Source: DAOUJW01 sp034422115 (GTDB lineage Bacteria > Chloroflexota > Dehalococcoidia > Lucifugimonadales > UBA2985). From it: 64,000 nucleotides of DNA. The notes under the pieces are model-generated. The model saw only the letters and a program-made list of their open reading frames with translations. It ran no database searches and was not told where the DNA came from. Every line of letters starts with the position of its first letter. Positions within the stretch are counted from its first letter, which is position 1. Position numbers and translations under genes: made by a program. The stretch is from NCBI GenBank assembly GCA_034422115.1, contig DAOUJW010000017.1:62001-126000 (forward strand), given 5' to 3'. Shown here in pieces: positions 32,428-40,285 of this stretch.

Positions 32428-32503
32428 AGTGAGGGCAGGAGACACCTTACGTCTCGCAGGGATTCGTCACAAACCGGGGTATTACTACCTCGGTTTGTTT
32501 TTT
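32428..32503 (+). ncRNA. Candidate free-standing small RNA, about 76 nt
   Basis: The unit runs from a consensus promoter to a near-perfect intrinsic terminator with no credible open frame between. A short hairpin (GAGAC/GTCTC around 32439-32455) comes first. A 12-bp terminator stem follows: 32469-32480 pairing with 32487-32498, loop ATTACT, then six T. It matches no riboswitch I know, and the genes on both sides (MFS ending at 32252, acyl-CoA dehydrogenase on the minus strand) do not use it as a leader. The function is unknown; a regulatory sRNA is the simplest reading. Confidence 0.65.
32469..32503 (+). terminator. Intrinsic terminator of the small RNA
   Basis: ACAAACCGGGGT pairs with ACCTCGGTTTGT (one G-T pair) around a 6-nt loop, then a T run to 32503. 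Confidence 0.85.
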
Positions 32504-32545
32504 GTGGTGGGAAGGTGGTAGGTTCGCAAAAACCTTCAGAAAAGC

Positions 32546-32573
32546 AGAGGGGGCTTCAAGCGAAGCCCCCTCT
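32546..32573 (-). terminator. Terminator of the acyl-CoA dehydrogenase gene at 32599
   Basis: AGAGGGGGCTTC pairs with GAAGCCCCCTCT around a 4-nt loop. On the minus strand it is followed by TGCTTTTC. It lies 26 nt beyond the stop codon. Confidence 0.75.
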
Positions 32574-32598
32574 CTGTAATCCAACTGTCTGCTAAAGC

Positions 32599-33816
32599 CT
32601 AGCCGGCGCCGGTGGTCGACGGCGTGGGCGCGGGCCTCTCCTGCGTCCGGCTGATGCCGATGCGCCGCGCCAGCACCACCTTGGCGATGTTGGTGCTGCC
32701 TCCGGCGTGTCGCTGGCCGGCCGCCGAGCGCTGCCTGACCTCCTGCGCGCCGCCGAAGGGAGCGCCGGGCTCGTCCACGCCAAGGTAGGTGTACAGCCCC
32801 ATGATCTCCCGTACCCGCCGGGCGTTGCGGAGACCCGACTCCCGGCTGTGGACGTTGGCCATGTTGCCCTCATACCGGATCTCCTGCTTCGCCTGGTACA
32901 TCCAGTGGGTGCGCTTGGCCAGCAGGCCCTGCACGTGGGACTCTATGTAGGCCTCCATTGTCCCTTGCTGTAGGACTGGGTCGCTGCCCAGAGTGCCTGA
33001 GTCGTTGCTGGCGTACTTTACGAAGCTCAGCAGGTCGTTCAGGGTCTCGTCGCTGGCAAAAGACCGGCCGCCGCCGCCGTGCTCGAACTCCAAGTGCGTA
33101 CCCAGCACCTGCCAGCCCTGGTGGTCGCCGCCGATGAGGTGGTCTCCGGACACGCGCACGTTGTCCAGGAAAATGGCGCGCTTCCTGCCTTCCACCAGCA
33201 GGCCCATCTCCTTTATCTCCAGGCCCTCTGCGGGGATGTCAATGACGAAGTAGCCAAGGTTCCGATGACGAGGCGCGTCCGGGTCCGTGAGCATTGGGCC
33301 TACCATCATCTCGGCGTCCTCGTAGCCGCCGATGAAGACGTTGGAGCCGTTGAGGATCCAGTCGTCGCCGTCGCGGGTGGCCTTGCTCTGGTAGTCGGCT
33401 ATGTCCGCGCCGGAGTGGGGCTCCGTCAGCTTCTGCCAGGTTACCTTCTCGCCGGTCAGCAGAGGGCGGAGATACTTCTGCTTCTGCTCCTCCGTGCCCC
33501 AGACCAGGATGGTGGGGAAGATCTGGGTGCTGCTGAAGCGTCGGACGGCCCTGGCCCGCGCGAACTCCTCGTCGATGATGGTCTCGTGGTCGCCCGTCAG
33601 CCCTCCGCCGCCGTACTCCTTGGGATAGGTCGGCTCAAGCCAGCCCTTCTTCGCCATCTCCTTGTGCTTCTCTCGCCAGAACCAGTACTGCTCCGCGGTG
33701 AAATGCTTCTGGTCAACGGGATCCCTCATCTCATCCGGGATGTTCTCCTCAAGCCAGGCCCGCACCTCCTTGCGGAACTCCTCCTGCTCTGGGGTGTATG
33801 GCAATGCAAAGTCCAT
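32599..33816 (-). CDS. Acyl-CoA dehydrogenase paralog 1
   Basis: 405 residues. Acyl-CoA dehydrogenases insert a double bond at C2-C3 of acyl-CoA with FAD. N-terminal helical domain: MDFALPYTPEQEEFRKEVRA, then GWLEPTYPKEYGGGGLTGDH. Beta domain: WQKLTEPHSGADIADYQSKA, RDGDDWILNGSNVFIGG. C-terminal helical domain ends HAGGSTNIAKVVLARRIGIS. In the canonical MCAD position (YEGT) there is Gly instead of the catalytic Glu, as in steroid-type FadE26-like enzymes, which carry the Glu elsewhere. The C-terminal tail PTPSTTGAG resembles that of the paralogs at 36229-44086. Its own terminator follows. Confidence 0.9.
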   Translation of the reverse strand: MDFALPYTPEQEEFRKEVRAWLEENIPDEMRDPVDQKHFTAEQYWFWREKHKEMAKKGWLEPTYPKEYGGGGLTGDHETIIDEEFARARAVRRFSSTQIFPTILVWGTEEQKQKYLRPLLTGEKVTWQKLTEPHSGADIADYQSKATRDGDDWILNGSNVFIGGYEDAEMMVGPMLTDPDAPRHRNLGYFVIDIPAEGLEIKEMGLLVEGRKRAIFLDNVRVSGDHLIGGDHQGWQVLGTHLEFEHGGGGRSFASDETLNDLLSFVKYASNDSGTLGSDPVLQQGTMEAYIESHVQGLLAKRTHWMYQAKQEIRYEGNMANVHSRESGLRNARRVREIMGLYTYLGVDEPGAPFGGAQEVRQRSAAGQRHAGGSTNIAKVVLARRIGISRTQERPAPTPSTTGAG

Positions 33817-33980
33817 TTTCGGCCTCCTTGCTTACTTTTTGCGACTCGCGCGTTTATGAATCAATCATATTCACGATTCGCAGGCGTGTCAAGTTTCGGC
33901 GCAGGGGCTGCGACGGGACGATTTCGCGCTATGTCCGAGCAGACGCGCTATCGATTGCGTACAGGGCCTCTTGTCGATGC

Positions 33981-35294
33981 TCAGGCCGCTTCGACCGGCT
34001 GAGGCAGCTTCGGCGGTCGGGCCATCAGCAGCAGTGGAATGGCGAGTGCGGCCGCAGCCATGATGATGTAGATGGCGAGCACGTAGGAGTCGGTCAGGTC
34101 GAACACCAGCCCCATGAGCACCGGGCCTATCATCCCGCCAAAAACTGAGACGCTCTGGGTCAGTCCCTGAATGGAGCCAAAGCTGCCCGTGCCGAAGTAG
34201 GCGCTGATGATGTATCCCCGCGCCGGTATCATTCCGCCGAAGGCCAGGCCCCAGAACAGCGCAAAGGGCAGGACCATCCAGTAGGCCGTCACGTTTGCCA
34301 TTATGAAGAAGCCTATGACTTGGCATGACATTATTCCGGCCATGACCACCCGGCTGTTCCACATGTCGAAGGCGAACCCGCCGCCCAGACGCCCGATGGC
34401 GCTGAGGACGGTGAACCATCCTATTACCGAAACGGCCTGGGCTGTGGAGAAGCCGATGCTCTCGAAGTAGGGTATCAGGTGAATGTTGAGGGCGTTGGTG
34501 CCCAGGGTCTGCGCGCCGAATACCAGACTCAGGAGCCAGAAGGAGGGGGTGAGCAGGGCCTGCTTGACGCTGAGACTGCCCTCGCTGGACTCCTCGGTGG
34601 CTGGTCGTCTGGCGGGCTGTGGCTCGCCCTCTGCGTCGTCCTTGGCGGGCTCCGGTTTTTCCTCCTCGGGTAGGTCGCCGTCGGGAAGATAGCCGTACTC
34701 GTGGGGCCTGCCTCGAAAGACCATGGCCAGTGGAAGGTTGATAATCCACACGGAGAGGCCAAGGACAATGAAGGCGGGACGCCAGCCCAGGAACTCTACA
34801 AGGAACAGGGTGATGAACAGAAGCGGCCCGCTGAGGGATGCGCCGCTGCCGCCGATGCCAAGGGCGCGGCCCCGGAGACGCCGGAACCACTGCACCAGCG
34901 CCCAGGTCCGGGGTATGCCCAGGGCCATGCTCTGGCCCAGGGCGACCAGGAGAATGGAGAAGTAGAACATGTAGATGTTGTTCAGGAAGCTGAGGGACAT
35001 GATGCCCAGGCCGGTGATGAACGTGCCAATCACCATTATCTTGCGAGGGCCGTACCGGTCTACCAGAAAGCCCTCGATAGGGGAGACGATGCTGCCCTCC
35101 AAGCGCTCCAAGGCGAATGCCCCGGACATGAGGGCGCGGCTCCACCCGAAGTGCATGGAGATGGGGGTGAAGAATACCTGCTTGGCGTAGACCCAGACTA
35201 CGCTGATCCAGAGGTGGATGCCCATCCCGGCCGCGACCATATACCATCCGTAGAAGATACGTGGTCTGGCCCTGGCGCTCTGCTCAGCTTGCAT
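33981..35294 (-). CDS. MFS transporter, OFA-like (paralog 4)
   Basis: 437 residues from the ATG at 35294 (GTG at 35300 is an alternative). About 12 helices. It begins with RIFYGWYMVAAGMGIHLWIS, FGWSRALMSGAFALERLEGS and GFLVDRYGPRK. The central loop has EYGYLPDGDLPEEEKPEPAK and a Ser/Glu-rich stretch. It is the closest relative of the copy at 23165, so these two probably arose from a later duplication. It lies next to the acyl-CoA dehydrogenase at 32599 on the same strand, which would fit import and oxidation of the same class of acid, but this is only context. Confidence 0.88.
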   Translation of the reverse strand: MQAEQSARARPRIFYGWYMVAAGMGIHLWISVVWVYAKQVFFTPISMHFGWSRALMSGAFALERLEGSIVSPIEGFLVDRYGPRKIMVIGTFITGLGIMSLSFLNNIYMFYFSILLVALGQSMALGIPRTWALVQWFRRLRGRALGIGGSGASLSGPLLFITLFLVEFLGWRPAFIVLGLSVWIINLPLAMVFRGRPHEYGYLPDGDLPEEEKPEPAKDDAEGEPQPARRPATEESSEGSLSVKQALLTPSFWLLSLVFGAQTLGTNALNIHLIPYFESIGFSTAQAVSVIGWFTVLSAIGRLGGGFAFDMWNSRVVMAGIMSCQVIGFFIMANVTAYWMVLPFALFWGLAFGGMIPARGYIISAYFGTGSFGSIQGLTQSVSVFGGMIGPVLMGLVFDLTDSYVLAIYIIMAAAALAIPLLLMARPPKLPQPVEAA

Positions 35295-35441
35295 ACCCAC
35301 CTCTGGCTAGGAGACTACAAACTGGCCTCCCTTGTGTCAATAGCGGCGGCGGGATAAGAGACGCTTCCCTATGACCCGCAGTTAAACTAGAGTAGAGGAG
35401 TTACAGAGCCGAGACTATTGTACCCAAAGGAGAGCAGGACG

Positions 35442-35789
35442 TTGAATATTCTGTGCCTCAAATATGTGCTGACGGCCCAGGACATGGATCGGGCCGTAGC
35501 CTTCTATAGAAATGTGATTGGGCTGAAGCCCCGGTTCTCCTCGCCCGTGTGGAGCGAGCTGGCCTTTGGCGACGCCATTGTCGCGCTGCACGGCGGAGGC
35601 GATGGCGAGATGCGCAGTACAGGGCTTAGCATTCAGGTGGAAGACCTCAACTCAGCGGTGCGGGAGATAGAGAGCGGCGGCGGTCGGGTCACACGCGAGC
35701 CGGAGGCCAGACCTGGAGAGCCCATTCGCCTGGCCGAGGTTGTCGATACTGAGGGCAACGTCTTTGCTCTGACGGAGACGGTCGGCTAG
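35442..35789 (+). CDS. VOC/glyoxalase-fold protein
   Basis: The start is taken as TTG at 35442, preceded by AAAGGAG; the upstream TTG at 35418 has no ribosome site. The 115-residue protein is one glyoxalase/bleomycin-resistance/dioxygenase unit: YVLTAQDMDRAVAFYRNVIG, ELAFGDAIVALHGGG, LSIQVEDLNSAVREIESGGG and EVVDTEGNVFALTE with the C-terminal metal-ligand Glu. Such small proteins dimerise and bind a metal. The substrate is unknown. It is monocistronic. Confidence 0.88.
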   Translation: MNILCLKYVLTAQDMDRAVAFYRNVIGLKPRFSSPVWSELAFGDAIVALHGGGDGEMRSTGLSIQVEDLNSAVREIESGGGRVTREPEARPGEPIRLAEVVDTEGNVFALTETVG

Positions 35790-35838
35790 CGCTGGGCGAG
35801 GGGCTAAAAAATGGGACGCTAAGCGAGATGTGCCCCGT

Positions 35839-35867
35839 TTGCCGCCAGGCCGCGAGGGTGATATAGT
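35839..35867 (+). promoter_or_regulatory. Promoter placing a start codon at the transcript 5' end
   Basis: TTGCCG at 35839-35844, 17 nt, TATAGT at 35862-35867. The predicted start of transcription (about 35874-35875) coincides with the ATG of the next small gene, pointing to a leaderless mRNA. Confidence 0.5.
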
Positions 35868-35874
35868 CGCCTGT

Positions 35875-36087
35875 ATGCAACACGCGGACTGCTGGTCGTG
35901 GGCCAAGGGGGGTTCTGGCATATTCCTCGCCCTGTTGGCCCCCGCTCTGATTATCAGACTGTTGAACCCTCCCGACTGGCCTGCTTTATTTGCTCCGATG
36001 GTGCTGGTGGGCGTTGGTCTCCCGTTCCTGCTCTTTGGATGGTCTCTGACGGCATTGTGCCTGTATGGCCGGCGCAAGAGAGCGTAG
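35875..36087 (+). CDS. Small two-helix membrane protein, possibly leaderless
   Basis: 70 residues from the ATG at 35875 (an upstream in-frame ATG lies before the promoter). Two hydrophobic segments: IFLALLAPALIIRLL and FAPMVLVGVGLPFLLFGW, followed by a short basic C-terminus (YGRRKRA). No Shine-Dalgarno precedes the ATG, but the promoter spacing suggests a leaderless transcript. The family is not recognised. The coding status is supported by the membrane pattern and the promoter, not by homology. Confidence 0.5.
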   Translation: MQHADCWSWAKGGSGIFLALLAPALIIRLLNPPDWPALFAPMVLVGVGLPFLLFGWSLTALCLYGRRKRA

Positions 36088-36228
36088 CTGTTGCTTGACA
36101 CTCAGAGGGGCCGAAAATATAATTCTGCTCACATAGAGCCTTGACCCACTTCGGCGACGCGGACCGCAAGGTCGTTGGGGGAGGGTGTTAACGCGCGGTG
36201 TTCCGCGTGGGAGTAAAGGAGAGCGCAG

Positions 36229-37482
36229 ATGGATTTCGCATTGCCATACACCCCGGAGCAGGAGGAGTTTCGCCAGGAGGTACGCGCCTGGCTGAAGGAG
36301 AACGTGCCGGCCGACCTGAAGGACCCGGTTGACCCCAGGGACTTCACCCTGGAGCTGGCCGAGAGGTGGAAAGAGGTGCACAAGGCCATGGCCAAGAAGG
36401 GCTGGCTGTACCCCACGCTGCCCACGGAGTACGGCGGCGGCGGTCTGACCGGCGACCACGAGACCATCATTGAAGAGGAGATGCACAGGGCCGACGTTCC
36501 CAGCAACTTCACCTCCGGCAACACGCTGCCCTCCCTCTTGGTCTGGACAACGGAGGAGCAGAAGCAGAAGTTCCTCGTGCCCATTCTGACGGCGGAGAAG
36601 ACCTGCTGGAACAAGCTCACGGAGCCTAACGGCGGCGCAGACCTGGCCAACGTCCAGGGCACGGCCACTCGCGACGGCGACGACTGGCTGCTCACCGGCG
36701 AGCACGTCTTCGTCAGCGGCCGCGGGAAGCCCGGCTTCCTCCTCGGCCCGATGAGGACCGACCCGGACGCCCCTCGCCATCGCAACCTGGGCTACTTCAT
36801 CATCCCCGTTCCCGACTGGGACCCGACGACGGGCGCAACCGGCCTGGACGGTCTCACCATCAAGGAGCAGGACCTGCTCAACGGCCACGACCAGCACAAC
36901 ATCATCCTGAACGACGTGCGCATCCCCGGTGACCACCTGATTGGCGGCGACCACCAGGGCTGGCAGGTTGCGGGCACGACGATGGAGTCGGAGCACGGTG
37001 GCCGCGGGCGGGCCTTCCCCACCGATACGCCCATTGAGCACCTGATTGAGTACGTCAAGGACACGAAGGTCGATGGAGAGCCTCTGGGAGGCGATCCGGT
37101 CCTTCAGCAGACCACCTCGGAGGCCATAATCGAGTCCCACGTCCAGAGCCTGCTGCTCAAGCGGGTGTACGCTATGTACCAGAGCCGCGAGGAGATCAGC
37201 TGGCACAGCGGCGTGGGCAACGTCCACGGCCGCGAGTCCACCCTTCGTAACGAGCGTCGTATCCGGGACGTGTACGGGATGTACTCCCTGCTCAACTCCC
37301 ACGACCCCTCCTCGCCCCACGGCGGACGGCAGGAGGTGAACCACCGCAGCAGGGCGGGGCAGAACCACGCCGGTGGCAGCACCAACATTGCCAAGGTTGT
37401 GCTGGCGCGGCGGATTGGCATCAGCAGGACCCAGGAGAGGCCCGCGCCTACACCGGCCACGGCCACCAACCTGAGCGTCTAA
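36229..37482 (+). CDS. Acyl-CoA dehydrogenase paralog 2
   Basis: 417 residues; the ATG follows AAAGGAGAGCGCAG. MDFALPYTPEQEEFRQEVRA opens the N-terminal domain, with GWLYPTLPTEYGGGGLTGDH. The FAD/substrate beta domain has WNKLTEPNGGADLANVQGTA. A short extra loop (WDPTTGATGLDG) follows the beta domain compared with its relatives. The C-terminus ends HAGGSTNIAKVVLARRIGIS and a Thr/Pro/Ala tail. The usual catalytic Glu site is Gly. It has its own terminator and is separate from the five-gene array downstream. Confidence 0.9.
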   Translation: MDFALPYTPEQEEFRQEVRAWLKENVPADLKDPVDPRDFTLELAERWKEVHKAMAKKGWLYPTLPTEYGGGGLTGDHETIIEEEMHRADVPSNFTSGNTLPSLLVWTTEEQKQKFLVPILTAEKTCWNKLTEPNGGADLANVQGTATRDGDDWLLTGEHVFVSGRGKPGFLLGPMRTDPDAPRHRNLGYFIIPVPDWDPTTGATGLDGLTIKEQDLLNGHDQHNIILNDVRIPGDHLIGGDHQGWQVAGTTMESEHGGRGRAFPTDTPIEHLIEYVKDTKVDGEPLGGDPVLQQTTSEAIIESHVQSLLLKRVYAMYQSREEISWHSGVGNVHGRESTLRNERRIRDVYGMYSLLNSHDPSSPHGGRQEVNHRSRAGQNHAGGSTNIAKVVLARRIGISRTQERPAPTPATATNLSV

Positions 37483-37504
37483 GGCCTTAGACGGCGCTGA
37501 AATG

Positions 37505-37540
37505 AGGAGAGGGCTTTCCAAGAAGCCCTCTCCTTTATTG
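37505..37540 (+). terminator. Terminator of acyl-CoA dehydrogenase paralog 2
   Basis: AGGAGAGGGCTT (37505-37516) pairs with AAGCCCTCTCCT (37523-37534), followed by TTATTGTTT. Confidence 0.85.
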
Positions 37541-37549
37541 TTTGAAACC

Positions 37550-37870
37550 TCTCTGCCATTCCGGCGGAAGCCGGAATCCAAGACTCCTGTGAGAAGGAGG
37601 GATAGATTCCTGCGTCTGGAGGGCGTTGAATAACTCGTGGTTGGGAGCTCTCCATTCGTCACCCCTGCGAAAGCAGGGGTCTGGGCACCCGATATAGACG
37701 AAAATAGATTCCCGCTTTCGCGGGAATGACGAACACGCACTGCTTTCGGTACGACAACGTAGTTACGCAAAGGTCTCCGTTCGCGGGAATGGCGGGAAAC
37801 GCACTCAGTTGGAAACCTTATCCCGGTTACACAAACGTCTGCCTGCGCGGGCGCAGGGGTTACGCGGAAG
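37550..37870. repeat. Family C repeat array
   Basis: Several short palindromes of the ATTCC...GGAAT type follow each other: ATTCCGGCGGAAGCCGGAAT near 37558, ACCCCTGCGAAAGCAGGGGT near 37661, ATTCCCGCTTTCGCGGGAAT near 37708 and the half-palindrome TTCGCGGGAATGGCGGGAA near 37778. Such units often carry the DNA between genes in this window. No gene was seen in the 399-nt gap. Confidence 0.8.
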
Positions 37871-37881
37871 ACTAGCTTTGG

Positions 37882-38676
37882 CTAATCAGTCCTGTACGTC
37901 TTGAAAAAGTCCGTGGTATCGGGCAACTCGGGCTGTTGGCTGTAGCTGCTGACCTTGCCCACGTGGTAGCCCTCTATGGGCATGAAGTCCCCGGCCTTCA
38001 GTGCCTCCAGCAGGTCCTTCTCGTTGCGTATCTCGCCCTTGAATATGGTTGCGCCCTTGGCCAGGCCCTGGGTGGAGTGGGCGTCGCTGCCGCCTGTGCC
38101 CCAGCGGCCGAGCGCTTTCACCACGCCCTGGGCGAACCGGTTCTCGACCTCTATGTTGCCGCCGTTCACCACCTCCACCTCATCGACGAGTTCAAAGATG
38201 GGGTGTTTGGCGCCCTCCTCAGGGCTCTGGGGGACGGTCTTTGGGTCGTCAAATAGCACGTTCTGTGTGTGGATTCCGGGTGGATCAAAGAGGAAGCGGA
38301 AGGGGTGCGCCAGGATCATGTATCCACCGATTTCCTCTACGTGGGCGCGCAGCTTTCGCACGGTGTCGATTCCGCCGGCCGGGCCAGTGACGTGGTGCTC
38401 CAGGCCCAGGGTGATGATGTGGCCGAGGGGGCTGTACACCTCAAGGGCGCGGATGAGCACTATGTCCAGGTCTTTGGCAAACGCCTCGAAGTCGGGTTTG
38501 GGCCAGCCGTCGTGTTCGGTAACCATAACGCCGGTGAGTCCCAGGCGCTTGACCTCCGTAACCAGTTCCTCAGGGGTGAGGGAGCTGTCCATGCTCCCCT
38601 TCATGGTGTGGACGTGCAGATCCATCAGTGAGTACAACGGCTGAGTCTGCTCCTTCGGCAGGGCAAAACCCCGCAA
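37882..38676 (-). CDS. PHP-domain phosphoesterase
   Basis: 264 residues. PHP metal-site motifs are all present: MDLHVHTMKGSMDSSLTPEE at residues 18-37 (HxH), VMVTEHDGWPKPD with the EHD motif, ILAHPFRF near 120 and GTGGSDAHSTQGLAKG near 193-208. PHP enzymes hydrolyse phosphoesters with two or three metal ions; this size and layout resemble PHP-associated phosphoesterases close to YciV/RnaAM. The C-terminal ETRNEKDLLEALKAGDF-like helix is usual for the family. The substrate is unknown. It is monocistronic. Confidence 0.88.
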   Translation of the reverse strand: MRGFALPKEQTQPLYSLMDLHVHTMKGSMDSSLTPEELVTEVKRLGLTGVMVTEHDGWPKPDFEAFAKDLDIVLIRALEVYSPLGHIITLGLEHHVTGPAGGIDTVRKLRAHVEEIGGYMILAHPFRFLFDPPGIHTQNVLFDDPKTVPQSPEEGAKHPIFELVDEVEVVNGGNIEVENRFAQGVVKALGRWGTGGSDAHSTQGLAKGATIFKGEIRNEKDLLEALKAGDFMPIEGYHVGKVSSYSQQPELPDTTDFFKTYRTD

Positions 38677-39029
38677 GAATTGTCCTAGTAGTTATAGCCG
38701 AATTCCATATCCGTAGTCAATAGAAATATTTGAGATAGTGTATCAATATCCTGGAAAGGACTGGCAGGGCGACTCGGAACATGTCCGTCTCCCGGCTATG
38801 ATGTGAAAACTATCACAGACTCGACCTTTACGTGTTGTTTTGGTATACTATATCTAGGAGTTAGTACGTAATACGCGCACTAACGCGACGAAAAGGGGTG
38901 TATGGGTCGTCAGGTGGTTGGCTTTGGATGTGCTGCTCTGTACCTTTACTGGAATCGTATCAATTGTATCCAGAATGGCCTGCCCCCCAGCAGTATTCTC
39001 CGCAGCAATCTAATTTTGGGAGGTGTGTA
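38677..39029. other. Intergenic region with a likely promoter
   Basis: No gene is supported in this 353-nt stretch. A TCGACC, 17 nt, TATACT pair at 38821-38849 could start a long leader for the spondin-type gene. An open frame from 38898 that joins the next gene upstream has no ribosome site. Confidence 0.5.
38821..38849 (+). promoter_or_regulatory. Possible promoter of the collagen-like/spondin gene
   Basis: TCGACC at 38821-38826 and TATACT at 38844-38849 with 17-nt spacing. The leader would be about 175 nt. Confidence 0.4.
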
Positions 39030-39947
39030 TTGAAGCAGGGTAGATTGTCGTTTAGGGCGCTGAGAGGCGCAATTTCGCCGCTGTGGCTTGTTGCGATCCT
39101 GATGGCGGGTACGCTTCTGGTCGCGGCGTGTACCGGCGGCGTGGGGCCTACCGGGCCGCAGGGACCGTCAGGGCCCGCAGGCCCGGCAGGTGTGCAGGGG
39201 CCGGCGGGTCTCGCAGGGCCTGTTGGACCCACGGGAGCCATTGGGCCTCAGGGGCCGGTCGGACCGCGAGGGCCAGTCGGGCCGCAAGGTGAGCAGGGGC
39301 CCGCAGGTCTGGATGCAATGGCCATGATGCCCAAGCCAAGCGATAAGATGGTCACTTTGTCCATCACAAACCTGACTCGCGGACAGATTCTGTCGCCAGT
39401 CTTTATTGCACGACACGACAAGTATGCGGGGCCACTGTATACGCTGGGCCGCCCGGCCAGCGAGTCCCTGGCCAAGATGGCGGAGGACGCCGATGCGTCC
39501 GGCCTGCTGGCGGACTGGTCGCCTGAGGGCAACGACGGCATTAGCGAGGCTTTGCTGGCAACCAACAACGGAGGCCCAATACCGCCCGGCGCCACTGTGA
39601 CCACGAGCTTTGAGGTCACGGACGGCAACCATCTGGTGTCCCTTGCCAGCATGCTGGTCACCACAAACGACGCCTTCATTGGCGCGAGCGGCCTGGACGT
39701 CTCAACTTCGCGTATCATCAATCTGAACGCATACGACTCCGGCAGCGAGGCCAACAGTGAGAGCTGCGCCTACATCCCAGGCCCGCCTTGCGGCAACCAC
39801 GCTAATGACGAGGCGGACGCCGAGGGCCACGTCCACGTCCACGCCGGTATCCACGGCGGAGAGGGCTCGGACCTTGACCCGGCCATCCACGATTGGCGGA
39901 ACCCCGTAGCCCGGCTGACCATAGTGGTGGAGGATATCGGAGGCTAG
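39030..39947 (+). CDS. Lipoprotein with collagen-like repeats and a spondin_N domain
   Basis: The start is TTG at 39030, six nt after GGGAGG. Of 305 residues, the first 35 form a lipoprotein signal (LWLVAILMAGTLLVAAC). Next come about 20 Gly-X-Y triplets (GPTGPQGPSGPAGPAG and on), a collagen-like stalk to about residue 98. The rest is a spondin_N domain: VTLSITNLTRGQILSPVFIA, LYTLGRPASESLAKMAEDAD, LVSLASMLVTTNDAFIGASG, LNAYDSGSEANSE, HVHVHAGIHGG and HDWRNPVARLTI. Spondin_N domains in animals bind extracellular matrix; in bacteria they occur in surface proteins of unknown role. A strong terminator follows. Confidence 0.88.
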   Translation: MKQGRLSFRALRGAISPLWLVAILMAGTLLVAACTGGVGPTGPQGPSGPAGPAGVQGPAGLAGPVGPTGAIGPQGPVGPRGPVGPQGEQGPAGLDAMAMMPKPSDKMVTLSITNLTRGQILSPVFIARHDKYAGPLYTLGRPASESLAKMAEDADASGLLADWSPEGNDGISEALLATNNGGPIPPGATVTTSFEVTDGNHLVSLASMLVTTNDAFIGASGLDVSTSRIINLNAYDSGSEANSESCAYIPGPPCGNHANDEADAEGHVHVHAGIHGGEGSDLDPAIHDWRNPVARLTIVVEDIGG

Positions 39948-39992
39948 GTTTCCACCCGGCACAGAGTACCGGACACCGCGGAGAATGCAAAA

Positions 39993-40028
39993 GGAGGCGG
40001 GATTCAGAATCCCGCCTCCCGCTTTTTT
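39993..40028 (+). terminator. Terminator of the spondin-type gene
   Basis: GGAGGCGGGATT (39993-40004) pairs perfectly with AATCCCGCCTCC (40008-40019) around CAG, then CGC and six T. Confidence 0.92.
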
Positions 40029-40285
40029 GCGTGCCGCGGTTGTACCTGCAATTACGGCTGCAGATGACGCAAGGAGCTTTTCGTAGAAACGGAAGGCTTT
40101 TGTACGCAAACCGCGAAATTCGGAAGTCGATTTGGGAGCAGGGGTTGTCATGTTGCCTCAGACGTTGTATATTACGCTGGACTACGTGTAGAAGAACGCG
40201 CGTCAAACAGGCTTGGGTCAAATATGGAGAGTGGATTGAATTCGCACAAGAACATAGAAAGCCAAGAAGGAAGGGGGGACTAGTC

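Noticed and set aside
35986..37770. 594-aa minus-strand frame
   Set aside because: It is antisense to acyl-CoA dehydrogenase paralog 2 and runs through the terminator and repeats.
38898..39029. N-terminal extension of the spondin-type protein
   Set aside because: The extra 44 residues precede a complete lipoprotein signal, and the TTG at 39030 has an ideal ribosome site.
39893..40285. 131-residue extension of acyl-CoA dehydrogenase paralog 3
   Set aside because: It would start inside the previous gene and cross a strong terminator; all paralogs begin at the VDFALPY-type position.
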